From: SG8-41 sp963699525
Lineage (GTDB): Bacteria > Pseudomonadota > Gammaproteobacteria > Burkholderiales > SG8-41
Assembly (NCBI GenBank): GCA_963699525.1
Contig: CAVOUI010000013.1
Location: forward strand, 124,001-188,000
Length of the DNA stretch: 64,000 nt
Direction: 5' to 3'
Shown here: one piece after another, positions 52,969-62,335 of the stretch
How positions within the stretch are numbered: the stretch's first letter is position 1
Layout: the number at the start of each line of letters is the position of its first letter
Notes under the pieces: generated by a model
Seen by the model: the letters and a program-made list of their open reading frames with translations, nothing else
Told to the model about the DNA's origin: nothing
The model's database searches: none
Position numbers and translations under genes: made by a program

Positions 52969-54291
52969 ATGAATCGGGAACATCTCGATCTCGCTCCGAT
53001 CCGGCGCGTCCGTGGCACGGTAAGGCTGCCGGGGTCCAAGAGCATTTCCAATCGCATCCTGCTGCTTGCCGCGCTGGCTCAGGGCGAGACCCGCATCCGC
53101 GACGTGCTCGAGTCCGAGGACACGCGGGTGATGCTCGAGGCACTGCGCGTGCTGGGCGTGCAGTGCGTGGACGAAGGCGCGCGTGGTCTCCGCGTACGCG
53201 GGTCGGGAGGCGCGTTTCCGGTGAAGAAGGCCGAGCTCTTCCTGGGCAATGCGGGTACCGCGTTCCGGCCGCTCACCGCGGTGCTGGCCGTTTGCGCCGG
53301 TGAATACCGGCTGTCCGGCACGCCGCGCATGCACGAGCGGCCGATCGGCGACCTGGTCGACGCGATGCGCCCGCTCGGCGCCCGCATCGAATACCTCGGG
53401 AAGGACGGCTTTCCCCCGCTCGTCGTCCATCCCGCCGCGATCCGCGCGGGCGGCGACGTGAAGGTGCGCGGCGACGTTTCGAGCCAATTCGTGACGGGAC
53501 TGCTCATCGCGCTGCCGCTCACGGGTGCGCGCACTGTCCTCTCCATCGAGGGCGATCTCGTGTCGAAGCCGTACGTCGAGCTGACGCTCGCCACGATGCG
53601 GCGCTTCGGCGTCGCGGTCGAGCGTCGCGGTTGGACGGCATTCACGATCCCGGCCGGAGCGCGCTACGCGAGCCCCGGCGAGATTTACGTGGAGGGCGAC
53701 GCCTCCTCGGCATCCTATTTCCTCGCGGCGGGGGCCATCAGCGGGCTGACCGGGGGCGGGCCGGTGCGCGTCGAGGGCGTCGGGCGCGCGAGCACGCAGG
53801 GCGATGTGCGCTTTACCGAGACGCTTCAGCGCATGGGGGCGAGCATCGCGATGGGTGACAACTGGATCGAGGCGGGCGCGCGGCCGGAGACCGCCCGGCG
53901 CGGCAGGCTCACGGCGATCGACGCCGATTTCAACGATATCCCCGACGCGGCGATGACAGCGGCGGTGGCGGCGCTGTTCGCGGAAGGGACCAGCACGTTA
54001 CGAAACATCGGCAGCTGGCGGGTGAAGGAGACCGACCGCATCGCGGCGATGGGTGCCGAGTTGCGCAAGCTCGGCGCCCAGGTCGAAGAGGGGCCGGATT
54101 ACCTGCGGATTACCGCTCCCTCGCGCGTAACTTCCGGCGCTTCGATCGACACTTACGACGACCATCGCATGGCCATGTGCTTCGCCCTTGCGGCGGTGGG
54201 TGGGGTCCAGGTCCGCATCAACGATCCGGGCTGCGTCGCGAAGACGTTTCCGGAGTACTTCGACGTGCTCGCCTCCGTATCCGAGCATTGA
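52969..54291 (+). CDS. aroA: 3-phosphoshikimate 1-carboxyvinyltransferase (EPSP synthase)
   Basis: A 440-residue enzyme adding phosphoenolpyruvate to shikimate-3-phosphate. Diagnostic motifs are LPGSKSISNRILLLAALAQG, the class I LFLGNAGTAFRPLTA and RMHERPIGDLVDAM, GDASSASYFLAAGA, and the C-terminal DHRMAMCFALAA. The glycine of the GNAGTA loop marks the class I (glyphosate-sensitive) type. It stands alone rather than fused with tyrA as in some pseudomonads, but keeps the neighbourhood. Confidence 0.97.
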   Translation: MNREHLDLAPIRRVRGTVRLPGSKSISNRILLLAALAQGETRIRDVLESEDTRVMLEALRVLGVQCVDEGARGLRVRGSGGAFPVKKAELFLGNAGTAFRPLTAVLAVCAGEYRLSGTPRMHERPIGDLVDAMRPLGARIEYLGKDGFPPLVVHPAAIRAGGDVKVRGDVSSQFVTGLLIALPLTGARTVLSIEGDLVSKPYVELTLATMRRFGVAVERRGWTAFTIPAGARYASPGEIYVEGDASSASYFLAAGAISGLTGGGPVRVEGVGRASTQGDVRFTETLQRMGASIAMGDNWIEAGARPETARRGRLTAIDADFNDIPDAAMTAAVAALFAEGTSTLRNIGSWRVKETDRIAAMGAELRKLGAQVEEGPDYLRITAPSRVTSGASIDTYDDHRMAMCFALAAVGGVQVRINDPGCVAKTFPEYFDVLASVSEH

Positions 54292-54293
54292 CC

Positions 54294-54968
54294 ATGGCTG
54301 CGGGCGAGCCTCCCGTCATCGCGATCGACGGCCCCTCGGCTTCCGGAAAAGGGACCGTGGCGCAAGGGGTCGCGGGAGCGCTGGGCTTTTGCTACCTCAA
54401 TAGCGGGGCGCTCTACCGCACGGTGGCGATGGCGGCGCTTGAGGCAGGCGCAGACCTCGACGACGAATCAACATTGTCGGATATCACTTTGAATCTCAGA
54501 GCAGAATTCAGCGGAGACCAGGTGAGGCTTGGCGGCCGTGACGTGACCGATGCGATCATCGGAGAAGCCGTGAGCATTGCGGCATCCCGAATTGCCGCTT
54601 ATCCGGGAGTCAGGAAGGCGCTGCTTGCCCGCCAGCGAGCGTTCCGGCGCCCCCCCGGGCTGGTGGCCGACGGGCGCGATATGGGATCGGTGGTATTCCC
54701 CGACGCGGTGCTCAAAATCTTCCTCACGGCGAGCCTGGAGGCGCGGGCCGCGCGGCGCTATAAACAGTTGATGGACAAAGGAATCGATGCTACTATGGCG
54801 GCCCTTTTGCAGGATATCCGCGAACGCGATCAACGCGACACGATGCGTGCCACGGCACCCCTGCAAAAGAGCGCGAATGCCGTCCTGATCGACACCACGG
54901 ACAGGTCGGCGGCGGACGCGATAGCGCAGGTGCTGGCGCTCTACCGAAAGGCACCAAGGGCGCCCTGA
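54294..54968 (+). CDS. cmk: Cytidylate kinase
   Basis: A 224-residue (d)CMP kinase. The P-loop is DGPSASGKGTVA. LNSGALYRTVAMAALEAG and VADGRDMGSVVFPDA form the nucleotide-binding cleft, with RRYKQLMDKG and RERDQRDTMRATAPL in the lid and C-terminus. ATG 54294 lies 2 bases after the aroA stop. The cmk-rpsA order is broadly conserved. Confidence 0.96.
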   Translation: MAAGEPPVIAIDGPSASGKGTVAQGVAGALGFCYLNSGALYRTVAMAALEAGADLDDESTLSDITLNLRAEFSGDQVRLGGRDVTDAIIGEAVSIAASRIAAYPGVRKALLARQRAFRRPPGLVADGRDMGSVVFPDAVLKIFLTASLEARAARRYKQLMDKGIDATMAALLQDIRERDQRDTMRATAPLQKSANAVLIDTTDRSAADAIAQVLALYRKAPRAP

Positions 54969-55001
54969 GCCGAACCCCGGCCCAGGGCTTGATCAACCCA
55001 C

Positions 55002-55018
55002 CCCGCCGCCAGGGCGGG
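55002..55018 (+). promoter_or_regulatory. Hairpin in the leader of rpsA
   Basis: CCCGCC (55002-55007) pairs with GGCGGG (55013-55018) around GCCAG, in the 73-base gap before rpsA. No Shine-Dalgarno lies between it and the ATG, in keeping with the structured, SD-poor initiation region reported for rpsA in E. coli, which allows S1 autoregulation. Autoregulation here is inference. Confidence 0.45.
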
Positions 55019-55041
55019 CAACTCCAACACACTGAATCCGA

Positions 55042-56757
55042 ATGATGAAAGCGCAATCCCCGGCAGCCCCTACGGAAAACTTCGCCGCGCTGTTCGAGGA
55101 AAGTCTCGCCCGCAAGGAAATGCGGGTGGGCGAAGTCATAACCGCGGAAGTGATCCGGGCCGATGACAACTTCGTCGTCGTCAATGCCGGCCTGAAATCA
55201 GAAAGTTACATACCCATCGAGGAATTCCGCAACGACCGCGGCGAAGTCGAAGTCAAGACCGGCGATTTCGTCAGCGTCGCGATCGAAGCGCTGGAAGACG
55301 GCCACGGCGAGACCCGGCTCTCGCGCGATAAGGCGAAGCGCCTTGCCGCCTGGCACGAGCTGGAAGAAGCGCTCGAGAAGGGCAACGTCGTTTCCGGCAT
55401 CATCAACGGCAAGGTCAAGGGCGGGCTCACCGTCACGTTGAACGGCATCCGCGCCTTCCTGCCGGGCTCGCTGGTGGACATCCGGCCGGTGAAGGACACC
55501 ACCCCTTACGAAAACAAGCTGATGGAATTCAAGGTCATCAAGCTCGACCGCAAGCGCAACAACGTGGTGGTGTCGCGCCGCGCCGTGCTCGAGGCCAGCC
55601 AGGGCGCGGAGCGCGATGCGCTGCTCGCGAGCCTGCAGGAGGGCAAGGTCGTCAAGGGCATCGTCAAGAACATCACGGACTACGGCGCGTTCGTGGATCT
55701 GGGCGGCATCGACGGTCTGCTGCACATTACCGACCTCGCGTGGCGCCGCGTGAAGCACCCGTCCGAGATTCTCACGGTGGGCGACGAGGTCGAGGCCAAG
55801 GTGCTCAAGTTCGACCAGGAGAAGAACCGCGTCTCCCTTGGGATGAAGCAGCTGGGCGAGGACCCGTGGGTGGGCATCTCGCGCCGCTATCCCACGGGCA
55901 CGCGCCTCTTCGGCAAAGTCTCCAACCTGACCGACTACGGCGCGTTCGTCGAGATCGAGGCCGGCATCGAAGGGCTCGTGCATGTCTCCGAAATGGACTG
56001 GACCAACAAGAACGTCCACCCGTCCAAGGTGACGCAGCTCGGCGACGAGGTCGAGGTCATGGTGCTCGAGATCGACGAGGAGCGGCGCCGCATCTCGCTT
56101 GGCATGAAGCAGTGCCTGCCGAACCCGTGGGAAGAGTTCGCGATGAACTTCAAGAAGGGCGACCGGGTGAAGGGGGCGATCAAGTCGATCACCGACTTCG
56201 GCATCTTCATCGGGCTGCCCGGCGGCATCGACGGCCTGGTGCACCTGTCCGACCTCTCCTGGAACAAGCCAGGCGAGGAAGCGGTGCGCGAGTACAAGAA
56301 GGGCCAGGAGGTCGAGACCGCGGTCCTTTCGATCGACGTCGAGCGCGAGCGCATCTCGCTCGGCATCAAGCAGGTCGAGGGCGATCCCTTCAACGCATTC
56401 ATCCAGACCCACGACAAGAACTCCCTCGTCAACGGCTTCGTGAAGTCGATCGACGCGCGGGGCGCCGTCATCCAGCTCGAGGGTGACATCGAGGGCTACC
56501 TCAGGGCATCGGAAGTCGCGCGCGACCGCGTGGAGGACATCCGCACCAAGCTCAAGGAAGGCGACAAGGTCGCGGCGATGGTCATCAACATCGACCGCAA
56601 GAACCGGACGATCAACCTGTCCATCAAGGCCAAGGACCTGGCGGAGGAGGCCGAGGCCATGAAGAAGCTTGCAACGGAGAAGCAGGCGAGCCCGGGCACC
56701 ACCAATCTCGGCGCGCTGCTCAAGGCCAAGCTCGACGTAGCCAATACCCAACAATAA
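55042..56757 (+). CDS. rpsA: 30S ribosomal protein S1
   Basis: A 571-residue protein with six S1 RNA-binding repeats that helps mRNA dock on the 30S subunit. Repeats are recognisable by recurring KGIVKNITDYGAFVDLGGIDGLLH and KVSNLTDYGAFVEIEAGIEGLVH strings; the first two repeats are the divergent ribosome-binding ones. The N-terminal NFAALFEESLARKEMRVGEV is typical of proteobacterial S1. Tandem ATGATG starts (55042 and 55045) make the first residue uncertain. ihfB follows 9 bases later. Confidence 0.98.
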   Translation: MMKAQSPAAPTENFAALFEESLARKEMRVGEVITAEVIRADDNFVVVNAGLKSESYIPIEEFRNDRGEVEVKTGDFVSVAIEALEDGHGETRLSRDKAKRLAAWHELEEALEKGNVVSGIINGKVKGGLTVTLNGIRAFLPGSLVDIRPVKDTTPYENKLMEFKVIKLDRKRNNVVVSRRAVLEASQGAERDALLASLQEGKVVKGIVKNITDYGAFVDLGGIDGLLHITDLAWRRVKHPSEILTVGDEVEAKVLKFDQEKNRVSLGMKQLGEDPWVGISRRYPTGTRLFGKVSNLTDYGAFVEIEAGIEGLVHVSEMDWTNKNVHPSKVTQLGDEVEVMVLEIDEERRRISLGMKQCLPNPWEEFAMNFKKGDRVKGAIKSITDFGIFIGLPGGIDGLVHLSDLSWNKPGEEAVREYKKGQEVETAVLSIDVERERISLGIKQVEGDPFNAFIQTHDKNSLVNGFVKSIDARGAVIQLEGDIEGYLRASEVARDRVEDIRTKLKEGDKVAAMVINIDRKNRTINLSIKAKDLAEEAEAMKKLATEKQASPGTTNLGALLKAKLDVANTQQ

Positions 56758-56766
56758 GGACGCACC

Positions 56767-57051
56767 ATGACCAAATCCGAGCTGATCGCGAAGCTGGCGG
56801 CGCGCTACCCCCAGCTGGTGGCGAAGGATGCGGAACTCGCGGTCAAGATGATCCTCGACGCCATGGGCAAGAGCCTCGCGCAGGGGCAGCGCATCGAGAT
56901 CCGGGGCTTCGGCAGCTTCGGCCTCAATTACCGGCCGCCGCGCACGGGGCGCAACCCCAAGTCGGGGGAAAAGGTGCAGGTGCCGGCCAAGTACGTCCCG
57001 CACTTCAAGGCCGGCAAGGAACTGCGCGAGCGTGTGGACGTCAAGAAATAG
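56767..57051 (+). CDS. ihfB: Integration host factor beta subunit
   Basis: A 94-residue histone-like protein. The DNA-bending arm carries GFGSFGLNYRPPRTGRNPKSGEKV with the conserved proline that intercalates DNA; MTKSELIAKLAARYPQL is the dimer helix. IHF beta pairs with IhfA (not in the window) to bend DNA at specific sites. The rpsA-ihfB order is standard in proteobacteria and a terminator ends the unit 30 bases after it. Confidence 0.97.
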   Translation: MTKSELIAKLAARYPQLVAKDAELAVKMILDAMGKSLAQGQRIEIRGFGSFGLNYRPPRTGRNPKSGEKVQVPAKYVPHFKAGKELRERVDVKK

Positions 57052-57081
57052 CGAATACCGGTACTGGCACTGTTCGTCGGC

Positions 57082-57116
57082 AGGCGGCATCATCGGAAGA
57101 TCGTGCCGCCTTTTTT
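57082..57116 (+). terminator. Rho-independent terminator after ihfB
   Basis: AGGCGGCA (57082-57089) pairs with TGCCGCCT (57104-57111) around a 14-base loop and is followed by a T-run to 57116. It ends 16 bases before the lapA start and separates the ribosomal/IHF unit from the LPS-assembly unit. Confidence 0.88.
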
Positions 57117-57132
57117 GTGACCGGGGCTCCCC

Positions 57133-57426
57133 GTGCGCACCGTCTGGCTGATACTCAAGATCGCTCTCTTCGTCCTCGTGCTCGTCTTCGCGGCCAGGAA
57201 TACCGAGGTGGTGACGGTCCGCTATTTCCCCGGCCAGGAATGGCAGGCGCCGCTCGTCTTCGTGGTGCTCGCCGTCTTCGCGACCGGAATCCTGCTGGGG
57301 CTTGCCGCCGCGCTGCCGCGGATCTTCAGGCAGCGGCGGGAATTGTCCGCGCTCAAGCGGGATCTGGCAGCGAGCCGCAAGGAAGGCGAGGCGCGGAAGG
57401 CGCCGGCGCGGGATGCCTCCGCCTGA
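57133..57426 (+). CDS. lapA: LapA-like membrane protein (DUF1049)
   Basis: A 97-residue protein with two transmembrane helices (LILKIALFVLVLVFAARN and VFVVLAVFATGILLGLAAAL) separated by a short periplasmic loop, then a charged cytoplasmic tail. This matches LapA of the LapAB pair that balances LPS synthesis through LpxC turnover. GTG 57133 starts the frame; lapB begins 71 bases after its stop. In enterobacteria lapA and lapB form an operon before pyrF, as here. Confidence 0.9.
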   Translation: MRTVWLILKIALFVLVLVFAARNTEVVTVRYFPGQEWQAPLVFVVLAVFATGILLGLAAALPRIFRQRRELSALKRDLAASRKEGEARKAPARDASA

Positions 57427-57497
57427 CACCGGGCCCCGGGGATTGAAGGATAGAATCTACGCGTTGCGGCGCAGACGGGTGGGACCGAAGGTGAATC

Positions 57498-58673
57498 ATG
57501 GAAATTGAGTACTGGTGGCTGCTCGCGCTGCCGCTGTTCTTCGGGCTCGGCTGGTTCGCGGCGCGCGTCGACATCAGGCAGATCATCCGCGAGTCGCGGG
57601 CGCTCCCGCTGTCGTATTTCAAGGGCCTCAACTTCCTCCTCAACGAGCAGCCGGACAAGGCGATCGAGGCCTTCATCGAGGTCGTCAAGGTCGATCCCCA
57701 GACCATCGAGCTGCACTTCGCGCTCGGGGGGCTGTTCCGCCGCCGCGGCGAGGTCGAGCGCGCAATTCGCATGCACCAGAACCTGGTCGAGCGTCCCGAT
57801 CTCGCGGCGGAGCAGAAGCTCATGGCGCTCTACGAGCTGGCGCAGGATTACTTCAAGGCGGGGCTCCTTGACCGCGCCGAGGAGCTGTTCAGCAAGCTCG
57901 AGGGCACTTCGTACGCCGAGCAGGCGCTGCGTTTTCTGCTCGAGATCTACGAGCAGGAAAAGGACTGGCACAAGGCGATCGGCATCGCCGGCAAGCTCGA
58001 GACCGTCACCGGCCGCTCGCACCAGAAGGAGATCGCGAATTTCCGCTGCGAGCTGGCGCTGAACGAGCTGATGCACTCGCGACCCGATGCCGCGCGTCCG
58101 CATCTTGCGCAGGCCCTTGCCCATCACCGTATGTGCGTGCGCGCCAACATGTTGATCGGCGATCTCGAGATCGCGGCGAAGCGGCCGGAGGCGGCGATCG
58201 AGGCGTGGAAGCGGATCGAAACCCAGAACCCGCAGTACCTCGCGCTCGTCGCCGAGCGGATCTTCAACGCCTACAAGCAGCTCGGGCGCCTCGAGGAAGG
58301 GGTGAACCTGCTGCGCGGCTACCTGGCGAAGTATCCCTCGCTCGACCTCCTCAACGTGGTGTTCCAGGGGACGCTCGAGAGCCAGGGCACGGAGCCCGCC
58401 TACCGGCTCGCGCGCGACGAGCTGCGGCGCATGCCGACGCTGCTCGGGCTCGACAAGCTGCTCGAGGCCCAGATGCTGGAGGCGCCGCAGGACCGCCGCC
58501 GCGACCTCGAGCTCGTCAAGGAGCTGGTGAACCAGCACACGCGCAGCCTCGCCATGTACAAGTGCGACGTGTGCGGCTTCCGCGCCCGCCAGTACTACTG
58601 GCACTGCCCGGGATGCGCGGAATGGGAGACCTATTCCCCCCGCCGCACCGAGGAAGCCAAAATCCCGGCGTGA
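57498..58673 (+). CDS. lapB: LPS assembly protein LapB (YciM)
   Basis: A 391-residue inner-membrane-anchored protein: one N-terminal helix (YWWLLALPLFFGLGWFAAR), a long array of TPR repeats (about 40-340) and a C-terminal rubredoxin-like zinc ribbon with CDVC and CPGC (YKCDVCGFRARQYYWHCPGC). LapB presents LpxC to FtsH for degradation and so limits LPS synthesis. It overlaps pyrF by 4 bases (GTGA). Confidence 0.96.
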   Translation: MEIEYWWLLALPLFFGLGWFAARVDIRQIIRESRALPLSYFKGLNFLLNEQPDKAIEAFIEVVKVDPQTIELHFALGGLFRRRGEVERAIRMHQNLVERPDLAAEQKLMALYELAQDYFKAGLLDRAEELFSKLEGTSYAEQALRFLLEIYEQEKDWHKAIGIAGKLETVTGRSHQKEIANFRCELALNELMHSRPDAARPHLAQALAHHRMCVRANMLIGDLEIAAKRPEAAIEAWKRIETQNPQYLALVAERIFNAYKQLGRLEEGVNLLRGYLAKYPSLDLLNVVFQGTLESQGTEPAYRLARDELRRMPTLLGLDKLLEAQMLEAPQDRRRDLELVKELVNQHTRSLAMYKCDVCGFRARQYYWHCPGCAEWETYSPRRTEEAKIPA

Positions 58674-59365
58674 GCGATCCTCGAATCATCGTTGCGCTCG
58701 ATTTCCCCAACGCGAAGGAAGCGCTCGCGGCTGCCGGCCGGCTCGATCCGGCGCTCTGCCGCGTGAAGGTCGGAAGCGAGCTCTATACCGCCTCGGGGCC
58801 GGCGCTCATCGAAACGCTGCAAAAGGCGCGATTCAGCGTATTTCTCGATCTGAAATATCACGATATCCCGAACACGGTCGCGAGTGCCTGTGTAGCGGCC
58901 GCTGGACTCGGAGTCTGGATGATCAATGTGCACGCGCTCGGCGGGCGCACCATGATGGAAGCGGCGCGTGATGCGCTCGCCAAAGCGAAAATGCGGCCCA
59001 AGATCGTCGCTGTCACGCTGCTTACCAGCATGGGCGCGAGCGACTTGGCGCAGGTCGGGCTGGGTGGCACCCCGCAAGCTGCCGTTCTGAAGCTCGCGCA
59101 ACTATCCCAGGCGAGTGGCCTCGACGGGGTGGTGTGCTCGGCGCAGGAAGCCGCAGCGCTGCGCCGCCAGTGCGGGAAGAGCTTCATGCTGGTGACTCCC
59201 GGCATCCGGCCTGCGGACGCCGGCCGGGATGACCAGAGCCGCGTCGCCACGCCGCGTGAGGCTATCGCAGCCGGCGCGGACTACCTCGTGATCGGCCGGC
59301 CGATCACGCGCGCGCCGGATCCGATGGCGGCCCTGCGCGCCGTCATTGCCGAAATCGCGGGATGA
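58670..59365 (+). CDS. pyrF: Orotidine 5'-phosphate decarboxylase
   Basis: A 231-residue TIM-barrel enzyme making UMP. The catalytic Lys-Asp array is in VFLDLKYHDIPNTV; IIVALDFPNAKEAL opens the barrel and LVTPGIRP and YLVIGRPIT bind phosphate. GTG 58670 overlaps the lapB stop. It is the short proteobacterial form, not fused to PyrE. Confidence 0.97.
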   Translation: MSDPRIIVALDFPNAKEALAAAGRLDPALCRVKVGSELYTASGPALIETLQKARFSVFLDLKYHDIPNTVASACVAAAGLGVWMINVHALGGRTMMEAARDALAKAKMRPKIVAVTLLTSMGASDLAQVGLGGTPQAAVLKLAQLSQASGLDGVVCSAQEAAALRRQCGKSFMLVTPGIRPADAGRDDQSRVATPREAIAAGADYLVIGRPITRAPDPMAALRAVIAEIAG

Positions 59366-59390
59366 AGGCCCGCAGGGTTAGAATCGCGAC

Positions 59391-60347
59391 ATGAAGGCTC
59401 GGTCATCTTTCATCCTCCAGCCTTCCGCCTTGCGCAAAGCGCGCGTTCTGGTCGTCGGCGACGCCATGCTCGACCGCTACTGGATCGGCGAGGTCGAGCG
59501 CATTTCCCCCGAAGCGCCGGTGCCGATTGTCAAGATCGATCATGAAGAGGAGCGCGCGGGCGGTGCGGCCAACGTCGCCCGCAATGCGGCGGCGTTGGGT
59601 GCCCAAGTGACGCTCCTGTCCGTCGTGGGCGCGGACGAGCCCGGTGCCCGGCTCGAAGCCCTGCTCAAGCGCGAACGCGTTCGTCCCCGGCTGCATCATG
59701 AACGCGGCTTGAAGACCACCGTCAAGCTGCGAGTCGTCGCCGGCCGCAAGCAGCAGCTGCTGCGGGTGGACTTCGAGACCACGCCGAGCCACGAGGTGCT
59801 GGCGAGCAAGCTGCGCGAGTTCGAGGAGATGCTCGGCGACACCGACGTCGTGATCCTCTCCGACTACGGCAAGGGCGGCCTGACTCACATCGTCAAGATG
59901 ATCGGCCTCGCGCGGCGCGCGGGGAAGGCGGTACTGGTCGATCCGAAAGGCGAGGACTACTCGCGCTACCGGGGCGCGACGCTGATCACCCCCAATCGGG
60001 AAGAGTTCGCGAGGGTTGCGGGCGTCTGGAAGGACGAGCGGGACCTGACGGAGCGGGCGCAGCGGCTCCGGCGCAAGCTGGACGCGAAGGCCCTGCTGGT
60101 CACGCGCGGCGCGCAAGGCATGACGCTGTTCCAGGACGGCAAGCGGCTGCACGTGGCCACGGAAGCGCGCGACGTATCCGATGTCACCGGCGCGGGCGAC
60201 ACCGTCATTGCGACGCTGGCCGTCGCACTGGGATGCGGTGCACGGCTACAGGATGCGGTGAGGCTGGCGAACCGTGCTGCCGGCATCAAGGTCGGCAAGT
60301 TCGGCACCGCAGTCGTGACGCCCAAAGAGCTGTTCGGGGAGAAATAG
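59391..60347 (+). CDS. rfaE1: D-glycero-beta-D-manno-heptose-7-phosphate kinase (RfaE domain I)
   Basis: A 318-residue PfkB-family kinase corresponding to only the N-terminal half of E. coli HldE. ISPEAPVPIVKIDHEEERAGGAANVARNAAALGA is the substrate region and DVSDVTGAGDTVIATLA the phosphate-binding anion hole with the catalytic aspartate. The cytidylyltransferase domain is absent and must be encoded elsewhere, the usual betaproteobacterial split. It makes heptose-1,7-bisphosphate for the LPS inner core. rfaD follows 1 base later. Confidence 0.95.
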   Translation: MKARSSFILQPSALRKARVLVVGDAMLDRYWIGEVERISPEAPVPIVKIDHEEERAGGAANVARNAAALGAQVTLLSVVGADEPGARLEALLKRERVRPRLHHERGLKTTVKLRVVAGRKQQLLRVDFETTPSHEVLASKLREFEEMLGDTDVVILSDYGKGGLTHIVKMIGLARRAGKAVLVDPKGEDYSRYRGATLITPNREEFARVAGVWKDERDLTERAQRLRRKLDAKALLVTRGAQGMTLFQDGKRLHVATEARDVSDVTGAGDTVIATLAVALGCGARLQDAVRLANRAAGIKVGKFGTAVVTPKELFGEK

Positions 60348-60348
60348 G

Positions 60349-61344
60349 ATGTCCTACGTCGTGACAGGGGCGGCGGGATTCATAGGCTCCAATATCGTGA
60401 AGGCGCTCAATGACCGCGGCATTACCGACATCCTCGCGGTAGACGACCTCACGAACGGAGCCAAGTTCGCGAATCTCGCCGATTGCGACATCGCCGAGTA
60501 CCTGGACAAGGACGAGTTCATCGAGCGGCTCGAGGACGGCGACTTCGATGGGCAGCTCTCCGTCGTCCTGCACCAGGGCGCGTGCTCCGACACCACCGAG
60601 ACCGACGGGCGGATGATGATGGACGCCAACTACCGCTACTCGCGGCGCCTGCTCGACTGGTGCATCGCCGACGAGGTGCACCTCATCTACGCCTCGTCCG
60701 CGGCGATCTACGGCGCGAGCCGCGAGTTCCGCGAGGTGCGCGAATGCGAGGCGCCGCTCAACATCTACGGCTATTCGAAGTTCCTGTTCGACCAGCTGGT
60801 GCGGCGGCGCTACGAGGAGCGCACGGCGCAGATCGTGGGGCTGCGCTACTTCAACGTCTACGGCGAGCGCGAGGCGCACAAGGGGCGCATGGCCTCGGTC
60901 GCGTACCACTTCTTCAATCAGTATCGCGGGGCGGACCACGTCAGGCTCTTCACGGGCAGCGGCGGCTACGGCGACGGGGAGCAGAGACGGGACTTTGTCT
61001 CGGTGGAGGACTGCGTCAAGGTCAACCTGTTCTTCCTCGACAATCCCGGGACATCGGGGATCTTCAACGTCGGCACCGGCGCTGCGCAGAGCTTCAACGA
61101 CGTGGCGGTGGCGACCGTCAACACCTGCCGCAAGGCGAGGAGCGAATCGCCGCTCACGTTGACCGCGATGCGCGAGCGCAACATCGTCCAGTACATTCCC
61201 TTTCCCGAAGACCTCAAGGGCCGCTACCAGAGCTACACGCAGGCCGACATCTCGGCGCTGCGCGCCGCCGGCTACGACGCGCCGTTCCTGACGGTGGAGC
61301 AGGGCGTTTCGCGCTACTGCCAGAAGCTCCTGCGCGTATCATAG
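60349..61344 (+). CDS. rfaD: ADP-L-glycero-D-manno-heptose-6-epimerase
   Basis: A 331-residue SDR-type epimerase producing the L-glycero heptose for LPS core. The NADP motif is VTGAAGFIGSNIVKAL. HQGACSDTTETDG, YASSAAIYGAS and the Tyr/Lys pair in NIYGYSKFLFDQLV are diagnostic, as is RYFNVYGEREAHKGRMAS. It directly follows the heptose kinase, so this step and the kinase are co-expressed. cysM starts 4 bases later. Confidence 0.96.
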   Translation: MSYVVTGAAGFIGSNIVKALNDRGITDILAVDDLTNGAKFANLADCDIAEYLDKDEFIERLEDGDFDGQLSVVLHQGACSDTTETDGRMMMDANYRYSRRLLDWCIADEVHLIYASSAAIYGASREFREVRECEAPLNIYGYSKFLFDQLVRRRYEERTAQIVGLRYFNVYGEREAHKGRMASVAYHFFNQYRGADHVRLFTGSGGYGDGEQRRDFVSVEDCVKVNLFFLDNPGTSGIFNVGTGAAQSFNDVAVATVNTCRKARSESPLTLTAMRERNIVQYIPFPEDLKGRYQSYTQADISALRAAGYDAPFLTVEQGVSRYCQKLLRVS

Positions 61345-61348
61345 TCAG

Positions 61349-62257
61349 ATGGACAGCCGCACCATCGCCGGATTCAGGACGCTCGAGGATTTCGTCGGCA
61401 ACACGCCGCTCGTAAGATTGAAGCGCCTGCCCGGGAAGACCAGCAACACGCTGCTCGCGAAGCTCGAGGGCAACAACCCCGCGGGCTCGGTCAAGGACCG
61501 CCCGGCGTTTTCCATGATCCGGCGCGCGCAGGAGCGCGGGGACATCAAGCCCGGCGACACGCTGATCGAGCCCACCAGCGGCAACACCGGCATCGCGCTC
61601 GCCATGTGCGCCGCGATGATGGGCTACCGCATGATCCTGGTGATGCCGGAGCATCTGTCGGTGGAGCGGCGCCAGACCATGGCGGCGTTCGGGGCCGAGA
61701 TCGTGCTCACGCCGAAAGAGGGCGGGATGGAGATGGCGCGCGACGTCGCGGAGAAGATGCGCGACGAGGGAAAGGGCGTGATCCTCGACCAGTTCGCCAA
61801 TCCCGACAATCCGCTTTCGCACTACGAGGGCACCGGGCCGGAGATCTGGCGCGACACCCAGGGCCGCATCACGCATTTCGTCTCGAGCATGGGCACGACC
61901 GGCACCATCATGGGCTGCTCGCGTTTCTTCAAGGAGAAGAGCCCGAAGATCCAGATCATCGGCTGCCAGCCGACCGATGGCTCGCAGATCCCCGGCATCC
62001 GCAAGTGGCCGGCGCAGTACCTGCCGAAGATCTGCGACTGGAAGCGCGTCGACCGCGTGATCGAGGTGTCGCAGGCGGACGCTGAAGAGATGACCCGGCG
62101 GCTCGCGCGGGAGGAGGGCATCTTCGCCGGCATTTCGTCCGGCGGCGCGCTGTGGGCGGCGATGCAGGTGCTGCGCGAGGTGGAAAACGCGGTGATCGTC
62201 ACCATCGTGTGCGACCGCGGCGACCGCTACCTGTCGACCGGCGTCTTTCCCGGATAG
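61349..62257 (+). CDS. cysM: Cysteine synthase B
   Basis: A 302-residue PLP enzyme. The PLP lysine is in NNPAGSVKDRPAFSMI, TSGNTGIALA binds phosphate, and PEHLSVERRQTMAAFGAE matches the CysM branch. The ending GIFAGISSGGALWAA and CDRGDRYLSTGVF also matches. CysM makes cysteine, or S-sulfocysteine with thiosulfate, from O-acetylserine. Its position after rfaD is the usual betaproteobacterial order, supporting cysM over cysK. Confidence 0.93.
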   Translation: MDSRTIAGFRTLEDFVGNTPLVRLKRLPGKTSNTLLAKLEGNNPAGSVKDRPAFSMIRRAQERGDIKPGDTLIEPTSGNTGIALAMCAAMMGYRMILVMPEHLSVERRQTMAAFGAEIVLTPKEGGMEMARDVAEKMRDEGKGVILDQFANPDNPLSHYEGTGPEIWRDTQGRITHFVSSMGTTGTIMGCSRFFKEKSPKIQIIGCQPTDGSQIPGIRKWPAQYLPKICDWKRVDRVIEVSQADAEEMTRRLAREEGIFAGISSGGALWAAMQVLREVENAVIVTIVCDRGDRYLSTGVFPG

Positions 62258-62335
62258 ACAACTTTAAAATGGAAGAACCGACCGAATGCGGACCCGTTCT
62301 GCAGATCCGGCCGATTCGGTAGGCAGTCTTACCTC

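Noticed and set aside
55198..57429. A 743-residue minus-strand open frame over rpsA and ihfB
   Set aside because: Antisense to four genes with firm identity, and its sequence is an Asp/His/Leu/Val-rich shadow of S1 repeats.
58133..58672. Extending pyrF upstream to the long open frame starting at 58133
   Set aside because: The upstream part is a shifted frame of lapB; homology to PyrF begins at GTG 58670.
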